Part shown: positions 22,401 to 35,164 of the stretch, in pieces
Numbering within the stretch: the stretch's first letter is position 1
How the letters are laid out: each line of letters begins with the position of its first letter
Assembly: GCA_902729315.2 (NCBI GenBank)
Contig: LR746281.1
Span: forward strand, 315,001-379,000
DNA length: 64,000 nucleotides
Source: Spirodela intermedia
Lineage: Eukaryota; Streptophyta; Magnoliopsida; Alismatales; Araceae
Direction: 5' to 3'
The notes under the pieces: generated by a model
Seen by the model: only the letters and a program-made list of their open reading frames with translations
Database searches by the model: none
What the model was told of the DNA's origin: nothing
Made by a program: the position numbers and the translations under genes

Positions 22401-23668
22401 TTCGCTTTGATGCCAACACTTTCTTACAGATTGGAAGCAATGTAGTGCCTGTAAACCTGGATCGTGGCAAGAAGACAAAAGCAAAACATTCTCTGAAGCA
22501 AGTGATCGTCTATATTGGATTTGAGTATGAATGCCCCTGTGGGCATCGTTTTATACTGTCCAAAGAACATCTGAAGGAGCTTGATTCTTCATATTCCTTA
22601 CAAGACGAATCTCACTACCCTCCTGCTGAAGCTCCAAGCAGCACGTTTGCTGGGAAATCCAACTCCTTGAACAGAATGAGAGTGGGTATGCACGGGAAAT
22701 CTCATTTCCATTCTGATGGAAAAATTTCTCCTTCAGACATTTCTGGAAAGAGAAACAAATTTACTGAATCAATAGCTGCCCCTAATCCTCATCTCTCAGA
22801 GAAGGAATCTAATCAACCCAACGAATGTGTGGAAACTCCCAGAGAAATTAATCCTTCTGTAAGCCTTGATGATGGTAGTAGTGCATTTTCCCTTTTGAAC
22901 AGGAATTTGCCAGTGTACATGAAGTGTCCCCACTGTACAGATTCGATGGATAAAGAGCAGCAAAAGTACAAGTTTGCGAGTACAATATCACAGCTCCAGA
23001 GAATATTTTTGGTAAAGCAATTCTTAACACGTTATCATTTGAGTTCTCTAAATGTCTTATATCCTAATGAATTTTATTTTTTTTTCGCTTTTCTATCTGT
23101 GGATGGATTTTCTTATCTTTTTTCCCTAAGGCCTCTTTACTTGATATCTGTGCAGGTAACACCTCCGTTTCCATTCGTTTTAACAACCTGTCCAATCATT
23201 CAATTTGAGGCAAGTAGAAGTTGATCCGCCCTTCTCTTTCTCTCTGTGAATTGGTGACTTGAGCTATTAATGCCCTGTATTTTATACCCAATTGCCAAGC
23301 ACTATCATTTTTTTTGGTTATGTTATGTAGTGCGCAATGTTCAATACGTGGACTGCTCTTTGTTTTCCTGAAACATCTTCTCAGCTGGGTAAGTTATTTT
23401 ATAGGATTCATGCCTGCCGCCATCTGTCTTGGACCGGGAGCAACAGTCTCAGTTTAGCCCTGGCTGCCCAATCATCCTTCCTCCCAAGAGCTTTGTTGCA
23501 TTTCGGCTTCCCTTCATTTATGGCAAGTGGTCAGATGACGGGAACATGGAGCCTCTTCGTCTCTTGGAGCAAGAACCAGAGCTCACTGCCTCGCTTGTCA
23601 AAGGCACAGCCCTTCAGCTCATCTCAAAAGAATTTGATTTCACTGATCACTTCACTCTGGAAGAGTAA
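19422..23668 (+). CDS. SMG8: SMG8, nonsense-mediated mRNA decay factor
   Basis: Exons 19422-19952, 20114-23011, 23156-23209 and 23405-23668 give 1,248 residues, near the usual plant SMG8 length. Recognisable segments are the G-like domain start (VAVVGFVGAEDDVAHLIN), MFSVCHVIIFLHEG with RFDTHLLKKFRILQ, LPGQCIPAILFVFLDD, the Cys-rich CACGRSRRLRDDPFDFDSAN, and the C-terminal YECPCGHRFILSKEHL and VYMKCPHCTD followed by PPKSFVAFRLPFIYG. With SMG9, SMG8 restrains the SMG1 kinase that phosphorylates UPF1 in mRNA surveillance. The ATG at 19422 heads the first conserved frame; the frame stays open further upstream without another ATG. The third intron (23210-23404) needs a GC donor (GAG|GCAAGT) to keep frame. 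Oddities are a four-fold 14-residue repeat at 20300-20467 and a poly-Ala run near 21110-21150. Confidence 0.92.
20300..20467 (+). repeat. Coding minisatellite: 4 x 42 bp inside SMG8
   Basis: Units start at 20300, 20342, 20384 and 20426. Each encodes 14 residues of the form (A/V)SPG(R/K)(T/I)GS(S/G)RHG(S/L)(A/V). The units are exact in length and carry a few substitutions, so the array is in frame and under some constraint or recent. It lies in the serine-rich disordered segment before the conserved LPGQC motif. Confidence 0.95.
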
Positions 23669-25242
23669 ACTCCTGGACAGCTATCTCCTTCTTTCCTCTG
23701 TTTCCTTGGGGGAGTGGCCCAGACGGTATGCTTGCCATGCCATTGTGCCGCAGCTCTGCAGGTATGCTTGATGAGACCCCCTGTATCTTCCATGTTAGTT
23801 TCTCTTACTAAACATGGATTTGCTTGGTGCAATGGGGGTGGGGAGGACAGAAGATGGTAGAGACAGGGCGCTAAAGTATGGACCAGTTCACCAAGGATGA
23901 ATTTTGGCGCTTCGAGCTCCTACAAATTCAGTTAAACTGAGGCAGTATTATGACTGCTTTGTCATTGTTCCATCCTGGAGATCTTATCTGAACCCTGGGG
24001 TTCCTGTTCTGGGGAATTTTTGGGATGCCCAGAAGGGCCAAAGAGCTGGAGCTCTCGATTCCAGTGGAAGGAAGACTGATGACAAGGTAAAACTAGAAGC
24101 ACCATCTTTCTGTGCATGTTTCTTTTCATGAAATTCTTCTGTCCCTGGGCCAATTTCTTGCTTTGGTTTTGATTTTTGAGCTCATGCTGTTGAAAATAAG
24201 GGCTCTTATTTGGTAAGCCTACTACATTATTGATAAGCCCTGCAAGCCTACTACATTATTGATAAGCCCCCTTTGTCTTCTAGTTTAACTTCTAGGCCCT
24301 AGAAAACCATCAGACCATTATGTTTGATTCCTCTATCTAAGTAATTATGTGCACCTATAATTTAGCATGTCAGATGCGGAATTACCCTCGTAAACACATT
24401 TCCTGTTTGTGTGTCTGTCTCCCCATTAGTTCTTTCTCTGATGTCAATCAGCAAATGCCGTGGGCATTGGCAGGGGAGAGAAACCGGGGATTAATACTAT
24501 TGGGGCAATTATGTCTTTTTTGTGTGTCATTTTATACGTTAACAATAATAATTTGGACCGCTGTACTAAAACTATGAATTTTCTGTGGTTTCTGTCGACC
24601 CAGGAGTCCAATTGAAAAACAAGTACACTTTTCAGATATTCAGCTAGTTTTCACAGAGCAAAACCAAATATAACCCAAGAAAGAGAACAAAAAAATTGAT
24701 ATTTATTTCATTATGCTTGGAATATTCATAAGATATTTATTCTGTGGTCCCTGAACATGCAGATCTAGTGGAAGAGTTTATGCTTACCGTTGTCTTGTTG
24801 TAGGAAATCATCTTGGGCTTGCCCTCCCTCAGTCTTCTGGAGTTCTCATCAGAGATCTATGGCGACCCTTGGCTGTGGTGATGAGAGTGGGGTGAGGTCT
24901 CCTTTCCAGGTTAGGGCTCACCATGTCCGAACGCCATTCCTGGTATTATTTCTCTCTCTCTCATCACCCGGAGGATGTGTTCATTGGACAGTGATGATGC
25001 TCTTTCCTGAATCCTAGCTGTCCCTCATCTCTTGTTGGGCCTAGCCCATCGGATCTCAGGCCCCTGACGATATCCAGCTTCTTGCCTTAAATCACCTCTC
25101 TCTCTCTCTCTCTCTCTCTCCCTCTCTCTCTCTCTCTCTTGCAGAAGCTGAAGTGGGGAAAGAAGTAGAACTGTCTCAAGTTCAATTTCCCCCTTGGGAG
25201 AGGGAGGGCTTCCTTTAGACAAAAAATTTAAGCTTGGGTCTT
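23669..25242. other. SMG8 3' region and intergenic DNA
   Basis: Probably SMG8 3' UTR at the left. No other gene is supportable. It contains a 26-bp direct repeat (24215-24240 and 24244-24269) and a CT tract (25098-25138). Confidence 0.5.
24215..24269. repeat. 26-bp tandem duplication
   Basis: AAGCCTACTACATTATTGAT followed by AAGCCC occurs twice, separated by 3 bp (TGC). It looks like a recent slippage or repair duplication. Confidence 0.9.
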
Positions 25243-25288
25243 TGATAAGACCCTTCCCTTAGATATGGATACACACACACACACACAC

Positions 25289-25382
<94 letters not shown>

Positions 25383-25562
25383 TCAATCTTTAATATTGTT
25401 TCTTTTGAGAGTACTATAGACATACATCTTATCTCTCCTTTCACAAATCATATAAGCATTTATGTTGTTTGATTTGAAACTTAAGAGCAACCACCTCCTT
25501 GAAGATGGTGTTCCATGTGATTTGTTAGGTTCATTTATAAGGAGGTAGAGAGTATCACATCA
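25243..25562 (-). repeat. 3' LTR of gypsy element E2
   Basis: A 320-bp segment bounded by TG (25243) and CA (25561-25562) on the plus strand. Its low end TGATAAGACCCTTC resembles the low end of the central LTR (TGATAGAACCCTTC). The purine tract CTTAAGGGGAAG lies just outside the high end on the minus strand, as expected for a PPT. The LTR is filled largely by CA and GA microsatellites (25270-25379), so the original length is uncertain. Target-site duplication not found. Confidence 0.6.
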
Positions 25563-26094
25563 ATACTTCCCCTTAAGAGTTTTACCTTGCCATCAAGGAG
25601 AAAATACGAAAATTGTTGATGGAGGCTTTGGATTGATTTCCATGGGTTCTTTGAGTTGGGGAGGTTTTTTCATTAGACTAGGGCTTCAATGTTGTTGTAA
25701 CCTCAGTGGACATTAAGGATATCTACTTGTTCCATAATCCATCTGACATTGCCATCCATGGTTGGCAGTCTTAGTTATTGTTATGACATGGATTCAATAG
25801 CCTGCTTCAACTGAGACATGTGAAAGAACAAGTGAATGTTGGTTGTTGAGGAAAGAGTGAGCTGATAAGTGATTGGTCTGATCCATTCTTGGATCTCAAA
25901 GGGGTTGAAGAATCATGGGTTGAGTTTTTCATATGGCCTATTAGTGAGGGACCTCAATTGGAAGGGCTAGAGTTGAAGAGAAATGTGGTTGCCCATTGCA
26001 AACTCGAGATATTGGTGATTGCAGTAAGGCTTCATTCATATGACCATACTCAAGAAATGTGGTCTTCGTTCATGCTTGTACTCATGTGAGGTGA

Positions 26095-26390
26095 GCCTTG
26101 AGTTGGTCCAACATGGCATCTTGTTCTAGGATCAGTTGATCCATCATATTTGACCATGCCAAATGTGTCTCGTAGTAGAGAATGGTTGGGGGTGCTCTCT
26201 TATAGATGATGGTGAAGGGAGTGGTACATGTAAAAGCATGTTAATTAGTGTTGTATCAATACTTGCCCAAACTAACCACTTGTTCCATTAGCGAGGATGA
26301 TCATTGGCGAAATAGTGGAGGTAAGTCTTGAGGCCCCAATTGGTGACCTATGATTTACTATTGGTTTGTGGGTGATACATACTTCTGTGT
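26095..26390 (-). pseudogene. Integrase C-terminal remains of E2
   Basis: On the minus strand, YHPQTN and TNWGLKTYLHYFANDHP in one frame and MDQLILEQDAMLDQLKAHL in another match the end of the gypsy integrase core and its linker. Stops and frameshifts interrupt it. Confidence 0.75.
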
Positions 26391-27539
26391 TGGAATTTAA
26401 ACCTTTGTAGCTTGAATAATTAATGTCTAAACTTTTCATGAATATACAACATTAGATGATAAGAATTGAAGCTAGAACACCATGCATGTGCATCATGTCA
26501 TGAATAAAGATTTGAGCTATCTCTTTCATCAGAAATGGATGCTAGAGGGGGGAGAAATAGGCGTATTTATTAAGTCAATTGATGACCACAAGAGTTGTAT
26601 TCAAACCATTGGGCTTAAGTAGTCCCTTGATGAAGTTTATTAAGATGTCTTCTTATATTCACTTCAATATGGAATTTGTTTGAGTAAGATTGATTGGCAC
26701 GAGAGAGTCTAACTTGTTTTTTAGTAGATATGTCATGTCTTGACATTTCTTTTGACATCATTTTTCATGTCAAACAATCATATGTTTTCCATGTGTCATT
26801 TGCAAGTTCGTAGGTATCTAGAGTGACCCTTGGTTTCAGAGTCGTGGAATTCTTCAAGCATCATGGAAATTACTACAATGTGTTTATAAAGAACTAGGTG
26901 GCCTTGGTTAAATATCATCCTCGATGACAATTATATTTAAGTCACTTCTCGAGATTAAGCAATAGGTCTTCTTTGATGGCCATGAGCTGAGGGTCTACTC
27001 AGTATTCCTACATAATTAAGTTCACGTCCAATAGATCTGTACAATAGAGATCTATGACTTGAAATGTGGGTAAAAATCTGATTTTCAAGACAAGCATCAG
27101 TAGTCTTATGTCAGCTTTGTATCTTATCTTGAAGTTGAAGCTAATGATATTTGTAAGTCACTTATAATAATCTGGTAAAATTTATTAGTGCTCAAGAATG
27201 AATCTCAAGCTGAGTTGGCTCATAAATATGATGAATCTTTCATCAAGTAAATAATAATCCATTTTAATGTGCTGAGAATGGTGCCCATATATAATTTGTA
27301 AATTGTCTTCAATCTATTGACAAAGGAGAGTGCTAGACTGAAGAACATGATAGGTTTTTCTGCAATTGTATGAGGACCACACATGCTTGGCTGGAAGCAC
27401 CTGCTTCTAATCTGAATTCCAAAAAAAAAGAAGACAAAGGAAGTGTGAGCACTGGAGCAGAGGTAAAGGCTGTTTTGAGTTGATTGAATGTTGTTTCTAT
27501 CTTGGAATCTTAGTTGAAAAGATATTTCTTATGTTGCTC

Positions 27540-28243
27540 TATGAGAGCCCTTATTAGGGTTCCATAATTTACAATCAAATGCTGGTTGTACTCAGTCAAC
27601 CTCAAGAATCTTCTAAGTTCATGAAGATTGGTGAGTGATGGCCATTGGAGAACTGCATCCACCTTTTACTGGTTGACCAACATACCTTATATTGATATCC
27701 ATTGACTAAGGTAGACGAGCTTCGATTGCTTGAGAGAACACCTTTTTGGAGGTGATGACAGTAGAGGATATTGAACATTTATGTCAACTGATGAAATAGT
27801 AAATTAGAATGTCACAAAAATAATTCAGTATGATTTTTCTGAAAAAACTGTTAAATATTTAATTCATCAATGATTGAAATATATCAAGGCATTGGAGTGT
27901 TTGAATATCATCATGAAAAATTGATAATATCCGTCATATGAGTGAAACACCATCCTAGGGATATCTTCCTTCAAGATCTATATCTGATGATATTCAAATC
28001 TTAGGCCATAGTTTGAAAATATTGTCATCCCTATATTTCATCTAGGTGAACGTTCCTTAGTGATTGAAATTGTGAAGCGATATGTAATGGTAGTCTTATT
28101 GAGTGTGTTGCAATTCTCTCAAAATATCCAAGTTCTGTTTTTCTTTCCCACAAGCAAACTAAAGTGAGACTAAAATATGGATTGGTCAAATGTTGGATAA
28201 TACATGTCTCTAGTATTTCCCATATGAGTTTCTTAATCTCCAT
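27540..28243 (-). pseudogene. Reverse transcriptase remains of E2
   Basis: EIKKLIWEILETCIIQH near 28243-28190 fits the start of the gypsy RT palm region. Near 27540-27660, AVLQWPSPTNLHELRRFL fits the RT-RNase H junction. The region between is frame-shifted and no intact YxDD motif is readable. Confidence 0.7.
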
Positions 28244-28769
28244 CTTTTGAAGATATAGATACCTAAATGGTTAGATGTTGACAAGTTTTGAGTCGGGGTC
28301 TAAGTTGATGGCATCATCCACCTCCTAGACTGGTGAGAGCACAATAGTAGTTTTGAATACATCTAGAAACTAGCCCTAGAGATGGTCATCTAGGCTTACT
28401 ATTTATGAGAGGTTCCCACTACCACTTGACACTACCGCTTGATGCCTAAATAAATTGAAATAGCCACTATCTCTGCCCATTTTGTAACTTCATGTATGGT
28501 CTTAAATGAAATACTTTTTGTTTGATGTAAGATGTCAGCTTGAAGGTTAACTTATTTCTACCCTTACATGAGAGAAATTGTTTAGTTCTTGAAAGTCTAA
28601 CTCTAATCTTTTTGTGCTGCTCAACCACTCATGTCCCCAAATGATATCCACTATTGTCAGAAGTAGGGCCAAGAAATTTTCATTTACCACTAAGGATTGA
28701 AGATGCAAGATGACACCACAACATATGCTTGTGCATTGTAGCTTCTCCTCAGTCCTCATAAGAACTTAG

Positions 28770-28880
28770 AAGTATGTGGTGAGTGTGATCATGAGTTGTA
28801 AATCGTGGGCAACATCCTAGGAGATGAAATTGTGGGAGGTTCTTATGTTGACAAGGACTGATGTATTTCTTGTTAATCCT
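28770..28880 (-). pseudogene. Retropepsin remains of E2
   Basis: LVNIRTSHNFIS on the minus strand corresponds to the aspartic protease motif region, with the catalytic D-T/S-G lost. The frame closes soon after. Confidence 0.55.
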
Positions 28881-29446
28881 CCCTCAACATTTGAAGACTC
28901 TAGATGGCAGGCATTCTGATAGTGAATTAAATGTAACATTGGGGATAGAGAGAGTTCCTTCTTTGATGAGTGTATCCTTGATACCTTTCACTTCAGTATC
29001 AAGTGGATTACCTTTGTCGAATGAGCTGAATTCTCTTCTTTTGCCTTTGGTGTCAACTCATCATGGGCAAGGTAAGTTTGGGCCCTTTTGTCAGCATAAA
29101 TAATAACTTGGTTTAGTTGCTTCACTATATTTGGAAAGAAAGAACTTTCCCAAGCCCCTCAAGACCTTTCATGGTGATGTACTTCATTCCCACCTTCCAA
29201 AATAGTTCACATGATGGCTTTGACACTTATTGGTTTAATAAGTCATACCTTTACCTATATATGTTTGTGTAGCCTCTTTCCCAATGAATGTTTTCTCAAA
29301 GATATGATTTGGAGTATCATTAATGATCATGGTCTGAAATTCAAAATCATCTTGATACTCCATGATGGTACAATATTATTTAATTTTAAGATTTTTTAGC
29401 AAAGAGAGTTTATTATGTTTGAGCTGAAATACTCCAATGGCTACTA

Positions 29447-29827
29447 TTAAAAGTCTTCACAATCTTGAAATACCATGCATCTATTCATTTGTACTAGAAC
29501 TTTTCCTTTGAGACTCAAATTGTCAAATGTGAGTTTGTTGGTTGTAGAGGACATGTACATGGAGAAGAAAAGCTCGGCATGAAAGACCAATCTTTTAGGA
29601 TTGTGACCATTGAACAATGGCATTTTGAACCTCCGGGTGCTATACTGTAGCTCTACATGTGGGTCAATGGAGTGGGTTGTGGGATGTATTGATATGTACA
29701 TACCCTTGCAATAGCAGTGGGGCCAATTCTTCAAGCTTGCCTTTAGTCTCTCTCTAGAGAGGGCTGGGTGTATCTTGACTTGACTCATTGGGTGTATCCA
29801 CAACCTAGTGAAGTACTTGGATGGCAA
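29447..29827 (-). pseudogene. Gag remains of E2
   Basis: An open stretch of about 126 codons with KMPLFNGHNPKRLVFHAELFF and LSLKGKVLVQMNR, matching the start of the retrotransposon gag domain (family pattern: PxFxGxxPxxWxxxxExyF). There is no zinc knuckle in this part. Confidence 0.75.
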
Positions 29828-30009
29828 TGCAGATTGTCAAGTTGACGAATTGTATGCTCTAAATATTGTTTGATCACTGAAACCTTATTTTGGGTCTCCT
29901 TATCCTTAATCGTAAATGTGGCAAAATCTTGTTAGAGAGTGGAAACATGTCATCTCAGCTTCCCAACATCCTTGTCAAGGGTTTTCAACTTAACATTAGA
30001 CTTGTGCAT

Positions 30010-30024
30010 AACTCTAATACCAAT
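30010..30024 (-). other. Primer-binding site of E2
   Basis: The minus strand reads TTGGTATTAGAGTT, a slightly mutated complement to initiator tRNA-Met (consensus TGGTATCAGAGC). It sits directly inside the LTR boundary at 30026. Confidence 0.65.
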
Positions 30025-30025
30025 T

Positions 30026-30335
30026 TGATAGAACCCTTCTTTCAGATAATGATATTTTTTTTCAATAGTGACAGTTATAATCTTTATGAATGTTTCCCTC
30101 AAGAATATTTAACACAAATACTTATTATCACTCTATTAAGAACCTATAGGTGAGAGGGTTGAGAGTGATGTTACAATGGACCGAAAAGTGTCTTAGAATA
30201 AAATAGGGATAATTGTTTGGCGTTCTAGTGCTTACTAACAAGTAATTATGACATATTATTCCTCTATTAGTCATCACTTTGACTAATGAAGAACTTAGAT
30301 AGGGATGAGACATATAGGTGCATGACAAGGGAGTG

Positions 30336-30411
<76 letters not shown>

Positions 30412-30652
30412 ATAATTAGAGGTATAATAAGAGAGGCATGCTCGACAAAGGTTGAACTTCTCATATTCAAAATGTGAGACTCTTCAAGCAACCTTACACT
30501 CCACTGGATCCTTTTTCACTTTCTCCTATTTCTCAAATATGATAAATAGTTTTGTGGAGATAATGGCTTTCTGAGTTGACACCATATGTATTGAGTTATT
30601 ATTGGTAGACTTTTTCTTTCAAGGTATGCCGACTCCACTTAGGAGTCTAACA
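30026..30652 (-). repeat. Central LTR shared by E1 and E2
   Basis: A 627-bp segment bounded by TG and CA on the plus strand. It is flanked at its low end by a tRNA-Met primer-binding site (E2) and at its high end by the purine tract CGAAGGGGAAGG (minus strand, 30653-30664), the PPT of E1. It therefore serves as 5' LTR of E2 and 3' LTR of E1. A (GA)n tract fills 30339-30409. Confidence 0.65.
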
Positions 30653-31123
30653 ATACCTTCCCCTTCGAGTGGAACCTTTGCCCTCAGGGTTGAATGCAAA
30701 GAATTGTTGTTGAAACAATGATGCTGCTTCTCACGTGGTTTCAAATTCTGGAAGATCTTTTCATTTTATTAGAATTTTTTAGCCATTGGTCTTTTGACTT
30801 GTTTGTATATCTCTTGAGGTTTGATAACCTAGCTTATGCAAGAATTGTGTATTAAATATATAGCTGCCTTTTATTGTGAGGATTGTAGTTGGGGCACATG
30901 AAATATTAGATGAACATGGATATGTGGAGGAATATCCAATTTGTAAGCTATTGATTCAATGTGCTCTAATATTTGATTAGGTCTGAAGTAATGTGGAGAA
31001 AACTTCTTGTTGGGTCAATGACTTGAAATTTGTAGATAGTAAGGTCATAGTTTAAAATAGATTGTCCCCCGTGGTGGAGGTAAACTCTCATTGATGTTTG
31101 TCCTATTGAGTTTTCATATGATT

Positions 31124-31440
31124 TTATACTTGAGATAAATGAAATTTTACTTGACCTAGAACTCTATCTTTGTCTTGTAATTGTTGTTCAATCCATGTGA
31201 TTAGAGTATGATGTGTTCTAAACCTAATAAGGGGTAGAGGATCATGACCATATATGACCAAAAGGATGTATGTTTTGTGACCAAATGGTATGTGATATTG
31301 TACCAATACACTACTCATCAAAGTCAATGATTCTATGTGGTTAATTATAGACAAAAAAACATAAATATATTTTGAGGCTCTTGTTAACTACTTTAGACTA
31401 TCCATCGATTTGTGGAGGATAGATTGTGCTTTGGGAGCCA
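31124..31440 (-). pseudogene. Integrase remains of E1
   Basis: SYPPQIDG near 31430-31400 corresponds to the YHPQTDGQ region of integrase. The frame at 31124-31354 carries VIYGHDPLPLIRF and WIEQQLQDKDRVLGQVK, the typical linker after the catalytic core. Stops interrupt it. Confidence 0.75.
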
Positions 31441-32019
31441 AATACCTTTTAAGTGAAATAGTTTTATTCAAAACTAGTAGAAGAATATGATTTCTATTAG
31501 AGATCTTTCATGATATATTGGCAATGTCCTAATGTATAAATGTTTCATAATAGAAAAAAATTACTCAGGCAATCAACAACTTCAAAATGGGTATGAATTC
31601 ATCCAATTAAGGTAATCTTTTGAGTAAATCTATAGAAAGGTCATCTCATATTTTGTGTGGTATCAAAAGTTTGAGAGAGGGCTTCTACCTTGTTGTATGG
31701 GCACATGGAGCACTATGCAACATATGATTTGATATCCTTTTTAATCCTTGTCTAATACATTTTTATGTGTTTATATGTAAATAGAAATTTGAAGTGTCCT
31801 CTATTCGTACTATTGTGATACTTGTTTTGTGGATATGAATGAAGAGTCCCTAGAGATCAAGATACAACCTTTGTCTTGTAATGAATAGAGCGACCTTTCA
31901 CAATGATGCAATTCCATATCATAGATAATTTGGAAGAGGAGAGATTGTTTGCAAATTCTTTCTTAATACAATCTAGATTGATAAAATGTGGGAATGATGT
32001 CATGATCAACTGAGTGATA

Positions 32020-32275
32020 TGTGATATTTGTGAGAGAGCATCAATTGCCTTGTTATCGGTGTCTACTTGAAATTTGATCTCAAAATTGGAGGTTGAGCAA
32101 CTTCACCAATCAGTGCCAATCATATGGAGTGATTTGTTGATGTTCCAAGAGGAACTTCAAGTTACACTTACTAGTATAGATGATGAATGATTTTTCAAGT
32201 AAATAATGCATCTATTTTTGGATAGCTAATAAAATAGCCATGAGCTTCTGTTCATATGATAGATTTGAGTTGGTG
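32020..32275 (-). pseudogene. RNase H remains of E1
   Basis: LSYEQKLMAILLAIQK followed, after a stop, by MHYLLEKSFIIYT and LKFLLEHQQITP fits the gypsy RNase H domain. Several stops are present. Confidence 0.7.
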
Positions 32276-32653
32276 ACACAGAAAAAAGGCTCTATTGTAA
32301 AATGCAATAGATCTTCAATGTTAGATTACCATAACATGAGGTGTCAATCTCTAATTCAAAGCTTTTAAAAACATCAGGTAGAGCTAATATTGAAATCTTC
32401 GTCAAGACTTATTACAATCTTCTAAAGACTTTATCAACTTCTGCATCCTAGATAAATGAATCTCATTTAAGTTGTTGAGCTAACAATCATAAGACTGAGC
32501 TAAATCCTATAACAAATTGGTGATAATAGCCAATCAATCCTAAGAAGATGATTTATTTAAATTGATGATAATAGCTCTTTGATCGTCGTTGATGTTGGCC
32601 ATCTTACAATGCCCTTAATTTTTTATTAATCTCAACCATTTCGCTTGCTAAAA

Positions 32654-33288
32654 CTATATGCGTGAGGTAATCAATAAATGTAAGTCTAAATTTACATTTC
32701 TATGCATTGATATGAAGTTGATAAGTTTGAAGGATGGTAAAAACTTAGAAGATGTGATGTTTATGAGATTTGATATCTTAATTGTAGATGAGAATATCAT
32801 CAAGATCAGCACATTTTTCTGTAAATGCTCAATGAATATATTAGTCATACATAATTGAAATGTCACTAAGGCATTTGTGAGGCTGAAAGAACCAATAACT
32901 TATAATGCCTTTGATGAGTTCAGAAAATCTGTCCTCAAAATGTTAGAATCTTTCATTCAAATTTGATGTATCCAAATCAAATATCAAGTTCAAAAAATAT
33001 GGTGGCATCATGTAATTCATCAAGTATTTCATCAACCACAAAAATGAGAAATTTATTTGGAACAATGGTGCGGTTGAATATTTGATAATTAATGAAGAAA
33101 CACTTATTGTCATCCTTCTTTTTAATAATAAAACTAGATGGAAAAAGGAACAGTGGATGGTTGAATAAGACCTTCCACACACATTCCTTTGACCAGGGTT
33201 TCAATCTCATTCTTTTGAATGTAAAGATATCAACAAGGTCAGACATTAATGGGATCAATGTTGGGAAGTAAAGTGATGGCGTGGTCAA
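32654..33288 (-). pseudogene. Reverse transcriptase remains of E1
   Basis: The open stretch 32977-33288 carries IKKKDDNKCFFINYQIFN, PNKFLIFVVDEILDELHDA and FFELD, matching the RT fingers and palm. A second frame at 32654-32866 has TFQLCMTNIF and VLILMIFSS, where the FxDD catalytic motif is destroyed by frameshift. Confidence 0.8.
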
Positions 33289-33683
33289 TGTTGCATTAGA
33301 GTGGAAGACTTGATGGTTTAGAGAAGACTATCAGAAATGAGATGTTTAAGCAGTGTAAGATACTTTGAGTTTGTGGTTATGTCAAGTTACATCAATGTTG
33401 TCAATGGTAAACTATATTAATTTCACAAACATGCTAGGATTATGATATAAAACACATTTCCTAGATTTCAATGAAAAGCTTGACTTGGATAAATTTGGGT
33501 CCCCCTCCAATTTTACTTTGGTATTTCCTAACATAAATCTCATAATGAGATTACGATAATTAAATCTGACTCTTTCTAGTGTCCATAGCACAAGATACTG
33601 CCCACATTGCCAAGAGATAGAGGAAGGAAATTATTTATCATGGTAATTCCTTGGAATTGTATTGTGACGTCAGGATATAATCC

Positions 33684-33998
33684 TCATCTAGAGATATACG
33701 TGCTTGTATTTGTGACTACGCCATAGTGAATAAATGAGGAGATAGGAAGGCCTAATTTATCAACTAGATCCACAAGAATAAAGTTGTGGGTGGTGCATGT
33801 ATCAACGAATATGGTGATATCCGTGTTGTTGAGTGTCCCTTTAGGTTTCATCGTTTTAAGATCCATAATATTGAGCACCGAGTTGAGTGATAATTCAATA
33901 ATATTCAGAAATGTTGGTGATGTCATAGATATATGAGTTCCCGTGCTCTGGTCAACAGCATTGAAGTTGAATTGATGGGTGTCATATGTAATGATCAT
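33684..33998 (-). pseudogene. Retropepsin remains of E1
   Basis: FVDTCTTHNFILVDLVDKLGLP matches the gypsy protease pattern with the active-site Gly of D-T/S-G replaced by Cys (DTC). About 104 codons stay open. The Gly loss implies an inactive protease. Confidence 0.7.
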
Positions 33999-34329
33999 GA
34001 TTTAGATTTCAAAACATCAACAGTATTCATGAGTGAATTTCTCATCACATTAGAAATGTAATCCTTTAGGTTTGCAGGCTTGAAACTCATAATCAATGAG
34101 GTTGAGGCGTCAGTGGGGTGGGAGTTCTTCCGTCAAAGTGTGAAAGCTGTTTGGTACTTGTGTTCTCGTGCCAAGAGTCGCTGTAAATTTGCTTCTGCTA
34201 TGAGAGAGGAATGGTTCTGACTTGTCAATGGAGTTTGAATGGGGTGACTTATGATTTAAGGTGGAGTTTCATTCCAGGGTACATCGATCGATTTTCATGA
34301 TTGCAATCCCACTGATTAGAGCAGTTGAA

Positions 34330-34986
34330 CTTCCGCATGAATTTTAAGTTTACGGCCCTTAATAAAAATATCTTGTGAGATATTGTTGGAGAGGTGCTCT
34401 ATCATTGCAGATATCAGCTCAAAATCTTGCCTGTAGTCTACAACAAAGCTACGTTGAGTTAAGTTGAAAAGTAATTCATAAATATTACAATTGTGGGAAG
34501 AGTCAAAATGGTCAAGGAGTTGCTGCCGGAGGTGAGTCTAGATGTTGAATGGGTGTTGGGCCTTCACCCAGTAGAACCAGGCTAAAGTTTCGTCTTCGAA
34601 GCTGATATTGGCAATGACAAGCTTCTTTGCCTCAAAATGACGATGGATAGAGAAATATAGTCAAGCCCAATAAATCCAACATGCAGATTATTCTATTTTG
34701 AATACATGGGCCTAGAGAGTTGTTGGTACGTCGTTTTGGCTGGAGAGGAATGATGCTTGGGTTGAATTCCATCGATAGCGTCGAGGTTGGCCTCTGCGCA
34801 CAGAGATCGATTTTCCAAGAGATACAATGATTCTTGTATATGGGAGAGAATATCATCAGTGGTGCTAATTCGCTGCTCCGGGGTGAGTAAGCGTAGTTTG
34901 CTTCTTGCCTCGAGTTTAGGAAGATGACGCATGTGTTCGCGCAGCTCGTTGAGATCCTCCTCAACGCCATCAACGCGATTATCCAC
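34330..34986 (-). pseudogene. Gag remains of E1
   Basis: An N-terminal coiled-coil-like part (VEEDLNELREHMRHLPKLE) is followed, after a frame change, by FEDETLAWFYWVKAQHPFN, LRQQLLDHFD and VDYRQDFELISAMIEHL, which fit the retrotransposon gag domain. Confidence 0.75.
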
Positions 34987-35041
34987 CTATTTAGTAGCCA
35001 TATCTTCGATGGGGAGAACGTCAGGTGCTCTGATACTAATT

Positions 35042-35164
35042 TGTTAGGACCTCATAGACGAGATGACTGGGAGAGACGTCACAGTACTTACTATTCCACT
35101 CTCAGTCGCCGCTCCGACTATTCAAGAACTTGCGTAAAGGATGACATATGGGTGCAGAATAAGT

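Larger units (their letters stand above)
25243..30652 (-). mobile_element. Degenerate Ty3/gypsy LTR retrotransposon E2
   Basis: A minus-strand element whose remains lie in gypsy order from right to left: 5' LTR (30026-30652), primer-binding site (30010-30024), gag (29447-29827), protease (about 28780-28870), reverse transcriptase (27540-28243), integrase (26095-26390), PPT and 3' LTR (25243-25562). All frames are broken by stops and frameshifts, so it is non-autonomous and old. It shares its right LTR with element E1. Confidence 0.75.

Noticed and set aside
23337-23771. 144-codon frame overlapping the SMG8 last exon
   Set aside because: Different frame from the conserved SMG8 C-terminus; no motif of its own.
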